This document shows, one piece after another, positions 52,220 to 61,423 of a stretch of DNA of 64,000 nt (positions within the stretch are counted from its first letter, which is position 1; each line of letters begins with the position of its first letter). Under the pieces are notes generated by a model that made no database searches, was not told the origin of the DNA, and saw nothing but the letters and a program-made list of their open reading frames with translations. This DNA is from Microbulbifer guangxiensis. Lineage in GTDB: Bacteria; Pseudomonadota; Gammaproteobacteria; Pseudomonadales; Cellvibrionaceae. The translations under genes were made by a program, and so were the position numbers. Location: contig NZ_JAJSAQ010000002.1 in the NCBI RefSeq assembly GCF_021729075.1, positions 558,001-622,000 on the forward strand, in the 5' to 3' direction.

Positions 52220-55200
52220 TCAGCCCTCCCCCCACTGGGCGCCGCGAATCCGTGGCGGCAACAGCCCGGTGCACAAATCGCGCAGACGGCTCGGCAATAC
52301 CAGCATTACCGGCGTCACCACCAGTGTCAGCACGGTGGAGAATGTCAGGCCATAGACGATGGCACTTGCCAGCTTCACCCAGAAGGAAGCAATCACGCCG
52401 CCCACCACGACTTCACGCCCGACCATGTCTACACTGACGCCCAGCGCCAGCGGGAACAGGCCAAGAATGGTCGTGGCAGTGGTGAGGAACACCGGCCGCA
52501 ACCGCTGCGCCGACGCTTTCACTGCGGCGGCTGCCGGCGACAGTGCCGGCTCACTGTTGCGCACGTAATTGTAGGTATCGATGAGGACAATGTTGTTGTT
52601 CACCACGATACCCGCCAGCGCCACGATACCTACACCGGTCATGATCACACTGAATGTGCTCTGGGTGATCAACAACCCCAGCATTACCCCCAGGGTCGAC
52701 ATCACTACCGACGACAGGATCAGCAGCGACTGATAGAAGCTGTTGAACTGGGTCACCAGCAGGATGAACATCAGAAACAGCGACAGCAGGAAGGCCACCG
52801 CCAGGAAGCTCAGCGACTCATTCTGCTCCTCATCGGCACCGCGGAAAAGCAACTCTACCCCGCTGTCAACAGGGTTGTCCGCCACCCAGGCACGGATCTC
52901 CCGTACCTTGTCGTCCGGCAACACGCCTTCCTGGGCATCTGCTTTTACCTGCATACGGGTGATGCCATCGATGCGCTCGATCTTGTCGACCTTCGGATGG
53001 GCCTCGGTGCGCACAAAGCTGCTGACAGGCACAGCACCGCCTGGGGTATTCACTTTCAACTGATCCAGTGCGGTGATACCGCGGGCAGTCTCTGGGTAGC
53101 GGATGCGGATATCCACTTCCTCGTCACTGTCATCAGGACGATATTCTGCGACCCGCACACCGTTGGTCACCAGCTGCACCGCGCGCCCGACTTCCGTCAG
53201 GTCCGCGCCGTAAAGGGCGGCCTTGGCCCGATCCACCTTCACCTCCCACTGGATCCCCGGCAACGGCGCGGTGGTGGTGATGTCCCGCAGGCCCTCGAAC
53301 TGGTGAGAAAGCGCATGATGCAGCCGGCGAGTCTCCGCCAGCAATGCGTCATAGTCCTGTGAGCGCAGCTCCAGCACGATGTCCTTGCCGATGGGCGGTC
53401 CACCCTCGAATTCATCGGCGGTTACCTTGATGCCGGGGAAGTCCGCCGTGCGTGCGCGCAGATCGGCAAAGATCGCGCCGCTGCGACGCTGGCGCTCCTT
53501 GGCCGGAATCAGCTCGACCAGAATATTGGCGATCTGGTCCGGTGCCCGGTCGCGATTGCCGGAGAGGCCACTGGAGCCGATCGCGGTGTAGGCAACGCGC
53601 ACTTCCGGCACCCCCAGCACCGCACGCTCCACCTGGGCCACCAGCTCCCGCTTTTCGGCCACGGAAAGGTTGCCCTGGGCCCGCACCTCGACGTTGCCGT
53701 ACTGCTCTTCGGTATCGGTAAAGAATTCGACCCCGGCACCAAAGCGGCCGAAGCCGACAAAAATACCGAATAGAAGAACCAGCGTGGAGACAAACGCAAG
53801 GATCGGGCGCTGTACGATGGCCTTCAGCAGCCGCGCGTACCAGCCGGTGATTCCGGACAGCGCCGTGGGTTGGCCGCTCTCCAGTTGCTTGAGGTAGTCC
53901 TGCGCGGCCACATCCAGGCTGCCCTTGCCGAACAGGGATCCCAGTACCGGCGCAAAGAACAGTGCATACAGCAGAGAGCCCGACAGCACGGCGAACACCG
54001 TCACCGGCAGGTAACGCATGAACTCGCCGACCACCCCCGGCCAGAACATGATCGGCAGGAAGGCCGCCAGGGTCGTGCCGGTGGAGGCCAGTACCGGCCA
54101 GAACATGCGACGCACCGACAGCGTGTAGGCAACCCGCGCAGACATGCCTTCGGCCATCTTCCGGTCAGCGTACTCGGTGATCACGATGGAACCGTCGATC
54201 AGCATGCCGAGGGCCAGCAGCATGCCGAACATCACCATGAAGTTGAACGAGTAGCCCAGGTACCAGGTGATGATGGATCCGAACAGCAGCGAGAATGGGA
54301 TGCCGAGCCCCACCAGCATACCGGAACGGAAGCCCAGGGCGGCGACGACGATGATCATCACCAGCAGCATGGCGGTGAGAATATTGCCCTGCATCTCGCT
54401 GACCATATCGCGGGCGAAATTCGACTGATCGAAGACAAAGTTCAGCTCTACGCCGCGGGGGAGATTATCCCGCTCGGCCAGCACCACTTCGCGCACCGCG
54501 TCCGCCAGTTGCACGGAACTGGCGTCATTGCGTTTTTCTACATTGATCGCCAAGCCCTGCCGGCCGTTGACGCTGGTGTAACTGGAGGCATCCTTGAAAG
54601 TGCGGCGGATATCCGTCACATCCGAGAGTGTCACCACCCCGTCGCCAGAGGACTTGATGGGGATATCGTAGACATCCCTCGCGGTCTCGATCAGGCCGGG
54701 CACTTTCACCGAGAAACGCCCGCTCTCCATTTCCAGCTCGCCTGCAGGAATCAGCAGGTTGTTGCCGGTGATGGCACTGATCAGCTGGTTACTGGTGATC
54801 TGGTAGTGCTCGAGGCGCACCGGATCAATGGTAGCCTCCACCACTTCTTCGCGGTTGCCCTGGATATCGGCACTCAGCACCTCGGCAATATTTTCGATCT
54901 TCCGCTGCAGGTGCTGCGCACTCTGCAACAGTACCCGCTCACCCAGCTGCTCGCCGGCCAGGGTGACCACGATCGCCGGGAATGGCTGCGCCGCCGCTTC
55001 TTCCACGATCGGCTCATCCGCATCCCGTGGCAGTTCCGCCTTGGCCCGGTCGACGGCATTGCGCACTTCATCCACGGCCTCGTCGACATCGATGGCAGCG
55101 TCGAACTCCACCACCACATAGGCCAGGGACTCCCGCGCAGTAGCAATGGTCTCCATCACGCCCTCGATGGAGCGGATTTCCTGCTCCAGAGGACGCACCA

Positions 55201-55387
55201 GCAGGCGCACCCCATCCTCGGGGGAAATGCCCTCGTGCCGGACCTGTACGATCACAAACGGCGGGTTGACCTCCGGATTGGTCTCAATGGTCATCAGGCT
55301 GCGGGCAACGATACCCACCAGGACGACCAGCAGCATAAAGCTGATGGTGCTTCGGGCCCGGTCTACGGCTCGCTCGAGGATTCTCAT
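52220..55387 (-). CDS. RND efflux pump inner-membrane transporter (AcrB/HAE family)
   Basis: A 1055-residue, 12-helix proton-driven transporter of standard length, probably a trimer. N-terminal RARSTISFMLLVVLVGIVAR and the porter domain (LVRPLEQEIRSIEGVMETIA) match the family. TM4 reads MLLALGMLIDGSIVITEYAD: the proton-relay Asp pair of AcrB (DD) is D-G here, as in several RND subgroups. SLLFGSIITWYLGYSFNFMV and LAGIVVNNNIVLIDTYNYVR are further signatures. It follows the membrane fusion protein by a one-base overlap (TAATG). No outer-membrane TolC partner is encoded nearby. The substrate is unknown. Confidence 0.92.
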   Translation of the reverse strand: MRILERAVDRARSTISFMLLVVLVGIVARSLMTIETNPEVNPPFVIVQVRHEGISPEDGVRLLVRPLEQEIRSIEGVMETIATARESLAYVVVEFDAAIDVDEAVDEVRNAVDRAKAELPRDADEPIVEEAAAQPFPAIVVTLAGEQLGERVLLQSAQHLQRKIENIAEVLSADIQGNREEVVEATIDPVRLEHYQITSNQLISAITGNNLLIPAGELEMESGRFSVKVPGLIETARDVYDIPIKSSGDGVVTLSDVTDIRRTFKDASSYTSVNGRQGLAINVEKRNDASSVQLADAVREVVLAERDNLPRGVELNFVFDQSNFARDMVSEMQGNILTAMLLVMIIVVAALGFRSGMLVGLGIPFSLLFGSIITWYLGYSFNFMVMFGMLLALGMLIDGSIVITEYADRKMAEGMSARVAYTLSVRRMFWPVLASTGTTLAAFLPIMFWPGVVGEFMRYLPVTVFAVLSGSLLYALFFAPVLGSLFGKGSLDVAAQDYLKQLESGQPTALSGITGWYARLLKAIVQRPILAFVSTLVLLFGIFVGFGRFGAGVEFFTDTEEQYGNVEVRAQGNLSVAEKRELVAQVERAVLGVPEVRVAYTAIGSSGLSGNRDRAPDQIANILVELIPAKERQRRSGAIFADLRARTADFPGIKVTADEFEGGPPIGKDIVLELRSQDYDALLAETRRLHHALSHQFEGLRDITTTAPLPGIQWEVKVDRAKAALYGADLTEVGRAVQLVTNGVRVAEYRPDDSDEEVDIRIRYPETARGITALDQLKVNTPGGAVPVSSFVRTEAHPKVDKIERIDGITRMQVKADAQEGVLPDDKVREIRAWVADNPVDSGVELLFRGADEEQNESLSFLAVAFLLSLFLMFILLVTQFNSFYQSLLILSSVVMSTLGVMLGLLITQSTFSVIMTGVGIVALAGIVVNNNIVLIDTYNYVRNSEPALSPAAAAVKASAQRLRPVFLTTATTILGLFPLALGVSVDMVGREVVVGGVIASFWVKLASAIVYGLTFSTVLTLVVTPVMLVLPSRLRDLCTGLLPPRIRGAQWGEG

Positions 55388-56583
55388 TACAGCTCGTCCC
55401 CTTCCGTCGCGGCGGCAGACTCAGCAACGGCAGCACCGGTTTCTCGACCCAGGGACTGGCTCGGGGGAGGCAGATCACCGGCGGCCTCTTCCATCTCCAC
55501 CTCGACCATCTCGCCCACGGTGACATACTCCTGGCCCACGGTAATCAGTGTTACCGGATCTGGCAGTCCCGTCACCCAGATGCCCGCATCACCATCGCTC
55601 ACCAGGGTGACGTTGCGGAACTGCACACGGTTTTCCTCATCGAGGATACGCACGCCCAGATCACCGCGGTCATCGAGAGTCAGCAGGGAGGCATTGATCC
55701 GGTGGGCACTGACTTCACCGGTGGGGAGCGCGAGCTGGCCACTGAGGCCCCCGCGCAGCGAGCCGCTGTCATTGGCCACTGCCACCTCAACCCGGTAGGC
55801 GCGGGTGACCGGGTGAGCCTCCTGGCTCACATAGCGCAACTCCCCCTGCACCCGCTCGCCCCCGCGCAGCTGCGCACTGGCGGGCGCCCCGGGTACCAGC
55901 CTGCCGACCTGGGATTCGGGTACTTCACCGACCATCAGTATCGGGTTCAGGTCCAGCAGGGTGGCACATTCCTCGCCCCGACGGATGAAGTCACCCAGCT
56001 CCACGGCGCGATGGTTGAGCACGGCATCAAAGGGTGCGCGGATTTCCAGGTTCTCCATCGCCACCTGGGCGCGCTTGAACTCGGCCCGGGCATCCGCCAG
56101 GGCAACGGCGCGCTGGGCAATATCCGTCTCGGACTGGAGACCTTTGTCGCGCAGGCGCTGGGCTCCGGCAAAATCCAATTCCGCCTTGCGCAGGGCAGCT
56201 TTTGCCTGCTCGAGCCGCTCCGGCCGGTCCTCGGCCTCGATCCGGCAGATGACTTCACCCTGGCGAACAGTGCGGCCCTCTGCCACCGGCAGTGCGGTGA
56301 TGACCCCATCGAGCTCCGCTTTCAGTTTCACCGTCCGATTGGCCTCCGTATGTCCGTTGACCAGCACCCGGGTGGTATAGGGCTGGGCCTGCAGCCGCCG
56401 GGCCTGGACTGCCAGCGACTCCCCGGAGCTGGCCGGAGCACCAGCCTGCCGGTTAGCTGCGCCGTCACCCGAGCCTTTCTCGGGGGCGAGCAAACCGCTG
56501 GCCAGCCACAGCAGCGCGATCAGCGCCACGATCGTGGCAATACGGTAGTTTCTCTGTTGCCAAAAGCTCGCAAACACATTCAT
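55387..56583 (-). CDS. RND efflux membrane fusion protein
   Basis: A 398-residue periplasmic adaptor: N-terminal membrane anchor (about residues 14-31, IATIVALIALLWLASG), lipoyl-like halves around VKLKAELDGVITALPVAEG and AMENLEIRAPFDAVLNHRAV, a helical hairpin with LEQAKAALRKAELDFAG, then a beta-barrel and a C-terminal part ending in an acidic Ala tail. It links the pump to an outer-membrane channel. The frame is open to 56694 (a TTG) and an ATG exists at 56673; 56583 is preferred because the extra residues look random, but no candidate has a good SD sequence. Confidence 0.88.
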   Translation of the reverse strand: MNVFASFWQQRNYRIATIVALIALLWLASGLLAPEKGSGDGAANRQAGAPASSGESLAVQARRLQAQPYTTRVLVNGHTEANRTVKLKAELDGVITALPVAEGRTVRQGEVICRIEAEDRPERLEQAKAALRKAELDFAGAQRLRDKGLQSETDIAQRAVALADARAEFKRAQVAMENLEIRAPFDAVLNHRAVELGDFIRRGEECATLLDLNPILMVGEVPESQVGRLVPGAPASAQLRGGERVQGELRYVSQEAHPVTRAYRVEVAVANDSGSLRGGLSGQLALPTGEVSAHRINASLLTLDDRGDLGVRILDEENRVQFRNVTLVSDGDAGIWVTGLPDPVTLITVGQEYVTVGEMVEVEMEEAAGDLPPPSQSLGRETGAAVAESAAATEGDEL

Positions 56584-56795
56584 AGCGGGGAAAAACCTGT
56601 CATCGTTCAGTGGGGCATCGCCGTCATCACGCTTTTTACGTGCGGGGACGGACAGCAGATTGTACGGCCGCATTGTGAGCGGCTCTAATGACAATTGCTA
56701 ACTGAAACCGAAATCAGGAATGGATCAGCCTGTATGACGGGTTGGTCAACCCGCCATGGGAGTGGCTTGTGGGGCGGCCGGGAGGGCAAAGGTGC

Positions 56796-57497
56796 TCAGG
56801 ACAGCATGGACTCGAGGAAGTCCGACATGTCTGACTTCTCGTCCACCAGCTGCCCGCTGCCGAATTCCGCGTTCCAGTCCAGCAGGATGCGGGCCAGGGC
56901 CCGGGCCTGATCCGCCAGCGCCAGCAACTCTTCACGGCTGTTCTTGGGTCCGGTGTAGAGCTTCAGCTTGCGGTGGCTGTTGGCCAGCTCGTGTGAGGGA
57001 TACTTGGAGCGGTAGACCTCCAGCTTCCAGCGCAACGAGTGCACCATGTTGCGATAGAAAACCAGCTTGGTCGGCAGGTGCAACAGGGAGAAATCCTCGA
57101 GATCTGTAAAGAGGGTGCAGTCCACCCCCAGCACCAGCGTCTCACGACTGGTCGGGGAAGCGACCACATCGGCGCTGCGGGGCTCCGCCAGCAACATGGC
57201 CAGGTCCCCGAACAACTCACCCGGCCGGATCATGGCCAGTGGCCGCTCGGTGGGCCCGCCTCCCTGGGGCTCGACTTGCACGTGCAGCTCGCCGCGCAGA
57301 AGAAAATACACCCATTGATCCATGTCCCCTGCGGCAAAGAGCTTTTCCCCCGGGGCGAGACTGGTGAGCCGCGACCGCTTCAGCAGTACGTCGTACTGCC
57401 ACTCGCTGCTGGCACGAATATCACGAAATAAATGAATGACATTTAGAAGTCGATCCACGGCATCCCGCGGATAATTGCTGAGCGGTGTAATTTCCAT
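56796..57497 (-). CDS. Cyclic nucleotide-binding domain protein without DNA-binding domain
   Basis: A 233-residue soluble protein. The cNMP-binding barrel spans about residues 25-140: SRLTSLAPGEKLFAAGDMDQ, WVYFLLRGELHVQV and the phosphate cassette IRPGELFGDLAMLLAEPRSA. The C-terminal 90 residues are helical and lack a Crp-like helix-turn-helix, so it is not a classical transcription factor. It could regulate a partner protein or be a simple sensor. It precedes the RND pair on the same strand but is separated from it by about 210 bases. Confidence 0.85.
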   Translation of the reverse strand: MEITPLSNYPRDAVDRLLNVIHLFRDIRASSEWQYDVLLKRSRLTSLAPGEKLFAAGDMDQWVYFLLRGELHVQVEPQGGGPTERPLAMIRPGELFGDLAMLLAEPRSADVVASPTSRETLVLGVDCTLFTDLEDFSLLHLPTKLVFYRNMVHSLRWKLEVYRSKYPSHELANSHRKLKLYTGPKNSREELLALADQARALARILLDWNAEFGSGQLVDEKSDMSDFLESMLS

Positions 57498-57837
57498 CCG
57501 GTACTTCTATATCTTTATCGTTTGAAACAGCAGCCAAGCAGACATTGACTCCATGTCGGCCAACTGCAAAAGAAGATCCTTGGTCAGGATATTCTAGGTT
57601 CAGGATGACGGCTGTGTTCCCCACGCGCCACCATTTTCAGAAAAACGAGACATTCTACCCATTCCAGGGTTGAACTACATTCCAGTTACAGTAGAGTTAA
57701 GCAGTATCCAGATTATTCAACCCCAAAATGCGGGGTTTAAAGGACTAAAATCTGGAGGCATACCTCGGGGGAGGGGGCGTGCCAGAATTCTTATCCGCCG
57801 GAATATCCCGCCCGGAATAAAAGAAACCCTGAAAACC
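57498..57837. other. Divergent intergenic region between the cNMP-domain and chalcone-isomerase/TonB genes
   Basis: About 340 bases. On the plus strand TTGAAC (57670-57675) with TAGAGT (57692-57697), spacer 16, is a candidate promoter for the TonB-type gene. AACCCC/GGGGTT (57719-57737) is a short leader hairpin. The minus-strand promoter of the cNMP gene should lie at 57510-57560. The open frame from 57670 into the next gene is considered leader. Confidence 0.45.
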
Positions 57838-58992
57838 ATGAAACCGATAAAAATTCTCATCGCCCTCATGGTGTTTGCGACGGCTATGACTGCCCAAGCC
57901 GCACCTCTACTGAACGGACTCGCACTCGAACAGCAATTCAACAAAGACCGCTACATCGCTGCGGTCTATTCCGACACCCTGGCAGACAGCGCCAGCGTAC
58001 TCCTGGATAACAACACCACACGCAAGCTGGAAGTCCGCATCATTGCCGACGGCCTGTCCGCCCGTCGCTTCCGCAACCAGTGGATGGAAGGCATCGCCAT
58101 CAATAACTCCGGCGATATACTCAGCGGCCAGGCAGAGAACATGGTGACTTTCGCCAACCTGTTCAAGGGACGCTTCTACAAAGGTGACCAGCTCAGCGTT
58201 GCTTTCGACGGGAACAGTGGCAAAACCACCGTGTCCCTGAACGGCGTAAAACTGGGTCAGATTGCCGACCGCGACTTCTTCAACACCCTGCTGCGCGCCT
58301 GGGTTGGCCCGGTCCCGCCGTCCACGGATTTCCGCGACCACCTGCTGGCCAATGGCAACGTGGATTCCGGCCTGCTGGGCACCTACGAGTTGCTTGAGCC
58401 CTCGGCTGACCGTGTTGCCCAGGTAACCGCCAGCGCGCAGCCCGAGCCAGAAACACCGGCACAGCCCGAGCCCAGCAAGCCAGCTGTCGCCGCCACTCCT
58501 GCAGTTGAGAAGCCCAGACTGGCCGCCGATATCCCACCGCCTTCCCTGGCATCTGTGAGCAATGCGGCCCCGGAGTCCACAGCCAAGCCGGCACCGAGCA
58601 AGCCCGCTCCGGCCCAGAAGCGCCCACAACCCAAGGCTGCCCCGGCAGAGCTGGAAGCGGACGAGGAAGACGAGGCGCCGCTGACCGCCGATATGATTTT
58701 GGCCAGGCAGATTTACCACTCCATGCTGCTGCGTCACACCTACAAGTTCATCCGCTACCCGAAACGCGCCCAGGAGCGCGGCCAGGAAGGCAGCGTTCGG
58801 CTGAATGTCTCGATCGGTGCCAATGGCGAGATCCGCGATATCCAGTCCGTCCAGGAATCCCGCTTCGCCACCCTCAACCGCGAAGCCCGCGAGGCCGTCG
58901 AGCGCGCCGGCCCCTACCCGGCCGCACCGCCGCAGCTGGTCAAAGACACCTATCAGTTCACGGTGCCGATCACCTTCCGCCTGCCGGACTGA
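57838..58992 (+). CDS. Exported chalcone isomerase-fold protein with TonB C-terminal domain
   Basis: A 384-residue secreted protein. A signal peptide (residues 1-21, cleaved after AQA) is followed by a chalcone isomerase-like domain (about residues 22-185: LNGLALEQQFNKDRYIAAVY, then KLEVRIIADGLSARRF and GNSGKTTVSLNGVKLGQI), a Pro/Ala/Lys-rich linker, and a TonB C-terminal domain (VRLNVSIGANGEIRDIQSVQ, then PAAPPQLVKDTYQFTVPITF). Unlike real TonB it has no N-terminal membrane helix with the conserved His, and the TonB-C domain would sit in the periplasm. How it is energised, if at all, is unclear. Confidence 0.85.
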   Translation: MKPIKILIALMVFATAMTAQAAPLLNGLALEQQFNKDRYIAAVYSDTLADSASVLLDNNTTRKLEVRIIADGLSARRFRNQWMEGIAINNSGDILSGQAENMVTFANLFKGRFYKGDQLSVAFDGNSGKTTVSLNGVKLGQIADRDFFNTLLRAWVGPVPPSTDFRDHLLANGNVDSGLLGTYELLEPSADRVAQVTASAQPEPETPAQPEPSKPAVAATPAVEKPRLAADIPPPSLASVSNAAPESTAKPAPSKPAPAQKRPQPKAAPAELEADEEDEAPLTADMILARQIYHSMLLRHTYKFIRYPKRAQERGQEGSVRLNVSIGANGEIRDIQSVQESRFATLNREAREAVERAGPYPAAPPQLVKDTYQFTVPITFRLPD

Positions 58993-59015
58993 TCAAATTC
59001 CAACCAGCCCCCTGT

Positions 59016-59041
59016 AAAACCCCGCCCCGGCGGGGTTTTTC
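59016..59041 (+). terminator. Intrinsic terminator after the TonB-C gene
   Basis: AAAACCCCGCC-CCGG-CGGGGTTTTT: a GC-rich stem followed by a T-run, 25 bases after the stop. Confidence 0.88.
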
Positions 59042-59180
59042 GTTTCTGCACCGCCAGGCTATCCTGGCCGGTCCGCTCAACGCTCCTGCTGCACCACTTA
59101 CCGCCCCGCTGTTGCCGATCCGTGTCCGCACGGCGTACTATCCGGGCGGACAATAATTCATCTAACAACGAAGTACCCTT

Positions 59181-61256
59181 ATGAAAAGACTACTGCTACC
59201 CCTCGCCATTGCCGGTGCAATCGCCGGTTGCTCCAAGTCTGAAGCGCCGAAAATGGCGGAAGATGCTGGCAAGCCCGCTGTCGAAATGACTGAAACTGCT
59301 GCCAAAGTCGAGCTCGGCTCCGGCATCGACCTGTCTGCCATGGACACCTCCGTGCGTCCGCAGGATGATTTCTTCTCGTACGTGAACGGCAGTTGGATGA
59401 AGAACACCAAAATTCCCGCAGACAAATCCCGCTGGGGAGTGTTCGACCAACTTCGGGACACCAGTACCGAGCGCGTAAAAGTGCTGATCGAGGAAGCCGG
59501 TCAACATGCCGAAACCACCGATGCCAAGAAAATCGGTGCGCTGTACAACAGCTTCATGAATGAGGACAAGATCGAGCAACTCGGCATGCAGGCCCTGGCC
59601 GAAGAGCTCGCCAAAGTGGATGCGATCACCGACCTGAAGCAGCTGAGCGCCTATTTTGCTTACGCCGACAGTGTCGGTTACGACGCGCCCTTTGGTGTTT
59701 ACATCAACCAGGATGTAAAGGACGTTGAGTCCTACACCGCCTACTTCAGCCAGGCTGGCCTCGGGCTTCCGGATCGTGACTACTACTTCGACGACAGTGA
59801 GCGCGGCCAGAAGCTACAGCAGGCGTACATGACCTTCCTCGTCAAGATGCAGCAGATCGCTGGCCTCGCCGACGCTGAGGCCATGGCCGAAAGTGTCTAT
59901 GATCTGGAGAAGCGTCTCGCCGAGCACCAGTGGACCCGCGTCGACAACCGCGATCCGGACAAGACCTACAACAAGAGGACCATGGCTGAGCTGGCCGAGC
60001 TGATGCCTTCCATCGACTGGGACACTTACCTGGAAAAAGGCCAGCTGAAGACACTGGACAACGTGATCATCCGCCAGCCGGACTATCTTGCCGCGGCCGA
60101 CGAGATTATCGCCGAGACCGAGCTGGCCACCTGGAAGCGCTATCTCAAGATCAAGCTGCTGTCCTCCATGGCACCCTACATGCACGACGAGCTCGCCCAG
60201 GCAAACTTCGATTTCTACGGCACGGCAGTGCGTGGCATCCAGGAAATGGAACCTCGCTGGAAACGAGCGGTGCAATTCGTCAGCGGTACCGCTGGTGAGC
60301 TGGTTGGCAAGCGCTATGTTGAAAAACACTTCCCGCCGGAAGCCAAGGAGCGCATGCTGGAGCTGGTCAATAATCTCAAGGCCGCCTATCGCGACTCCAT
60401 CGAGTCCCTGACCTGGATGAGCGAGGAGACCCGCAAGCAGGCGCTGCATAAGCTTGACAACTTCACCACCAAGATCGGGTACCCGGACGAGTGGCGCGAT
60501 TATTCTGCCCTGCAAGTCTCTGCCGACGACCTGGTGGGCAACGTGCTTGCTGGCCGCACTTTTGCCAATGACTACGAGCGCAACAAACTTGGTAAGCCCC
60601 TGGACCGCAGTGAATGGTTCATGCCACCCCAGATCGTCAATGCCTACTACAACCCGCCGATGAACGAGATCGTATTCCCGGCCGCGATCCTGCAGCCGCC
60701 GTTCTTTGACTTGGAGGCTGATGACGCAGTCAACTACGGCGCCATCGGCGGCGTCATCGGTCACGAAATTGGCCACGGCTTTGATGACAAAGGCTCCAAG
60801 TATGATGGCAAGGGCTACCTGAACAACTGGTGGACCGATAGTGACCGCAGCAACTTCGAGCAGCTGACCGGCAAGCTTGTGGCACAGTACGATGCCTTCG
60901 AGCCGATTGAAGGCGAGCACATCAATGGCAAGCTGACCCTCGGTGAGAACATCGGCGATCTCTCAGGTCTCGGCATTGCCTACAAGGCCTACAAGATGTC
61001 CCTGGAGGGCGATGAAGCCCCGGTGATCGACGGCTTTACCGGCGATCAGCGCCTGTTCATGGGCTGGGCGCAGGTGTGGCGCGGCAAGTTCCGGGAGGAT
61101 GCACTGAGCACACAGCTGAAGACCGGCCCCCACTCCCCTGGCAAGTACCGGGTGCAGGGTGTAGTGCCGAATATCGACGCTTTCTACTCTGCCTTTGACG
61201 TCAAGGAAGGCGACGATATGTACCTGCCGGAAGAAGAGCGCGTAGTGATCTGGTAA
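59181..61256 (+). CDS. M13 family metallopeptidase (PepO-like), lipoprotein
   Basis: A 691-residue exported zinc endopeptidase with lipobox IAGC (Cys near residue 17). The M13 N-terminal part has SAMDTSVRPQDDFFSYVNGSW and YLAAADEIIAETELATWKRY; the catalytic part has VIGHEIGHGFDDKGSKYDGK with His528, Glu529 and His532, the third ligand Glu in GENIGDLSGL, and the family NAYYNPPMNEIVFPAAILQP. Family members degrade short peptides. Length is the family norm. It is flanked by terminators on both sides, so it is monocistronic. Confidence 0.95.
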   Translation: MKRLLLPLAIAGAIAGCSKSEAPKMAEDAGKPAVEMTETAAKVELGSGIDLSAMDTSVRPQDDFFSYVNGSWMKNTKIPADKSRWGVFDQLRDTSTERVKVLIEEAGQHAETTDAKKIGALYNSFMNEDKIEQLGMQALAEELAKVDAITDLKQLSAYFAYADSVGYDAPFGVYINQDVKDVESYTAYFSQAGLGLPDRDYYFDDSERGQKLQQAYMTFLVKMQQIAGLADAEAMAESVYDLEKRLAEHQWTRVDNRDPDKTYNKRTMAELAELMPSIDWDTYLEKGQLKTLDNVIIRQPDYLAAADEIIAETELATWKRYLKIKLLSSMAPYMHDELAQANFDFYGTAVRGIQEMEPRWKRAVQFVSGTAGELVGKRYVEKHFPPEAKERMLELVNNLKAAYRDSIESLTWMSEETRKQALHKLDNFTTKIGYPDEWRDYSALQVSADDLVGNVLAGRTFANDYERNKLGKPLDRSEWFMPPQIVNAYYNPPMNEIVFPAAILQPPFFDLEADDAVNYGAIGGVIGHEIGHGFDDKGSKYDGKGYLNNWWTDSDRSNFEQLTGKLVAQYDAFEPIEGEHINGKLTLGENIGDLSGLGIAYKAYKMSLEGDEAPVIDGFTGDQRLFMGWAQVWRGKFREDALSTQLKTGPHSPGKYRVQGVVPNIDAFYSAFDVKEGDDMYLPEEERVVIW

Positions 61257-61293
61257 TTCAAGCCACAATCGTCGCTCAAGGCTGAAAAGCCAC

Positions 61294-61321
61294 AAAAAAG
61301 CCCCGCTCGCGGGGCTTTTTT
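61294..61321. terminator. Bidirectional intrinsic terminator
   Basis: AAAAAAGCCCCG-CTCG-CGGGGCTTTTTT between the M13 gene (plus) and the 666-residue gene (minus): A-run on the left, T-run on the right. Confidence 0.92.
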
Positions 61322-61423
61322 GCTTTCTCAGGCTCAATCAACGTCGACTGATCCAGTCCACGACGATGCGGGCCAGGACCGATCGCCCCACGGCCGCCGC
61401 GGACACATCAACGCGCCTGGTTT

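Noticed and set aside
53870-55798. Long open frame (642 codons, plus strand) antisense to the RND pump and adaptor genes
   Set aside because: The product is His/Gln/Gly-rich low complexity with no domain; the opposite strand carries a clear 12-helix transporter. It reflects GC-rich codon shadowing.
59814-60920. 368-codon minus-strand frame opposite the M13 peptidase gene
   Set aside because: Shadow of the M13 gene, whose HEIGH and GENIGD motifs are intact.
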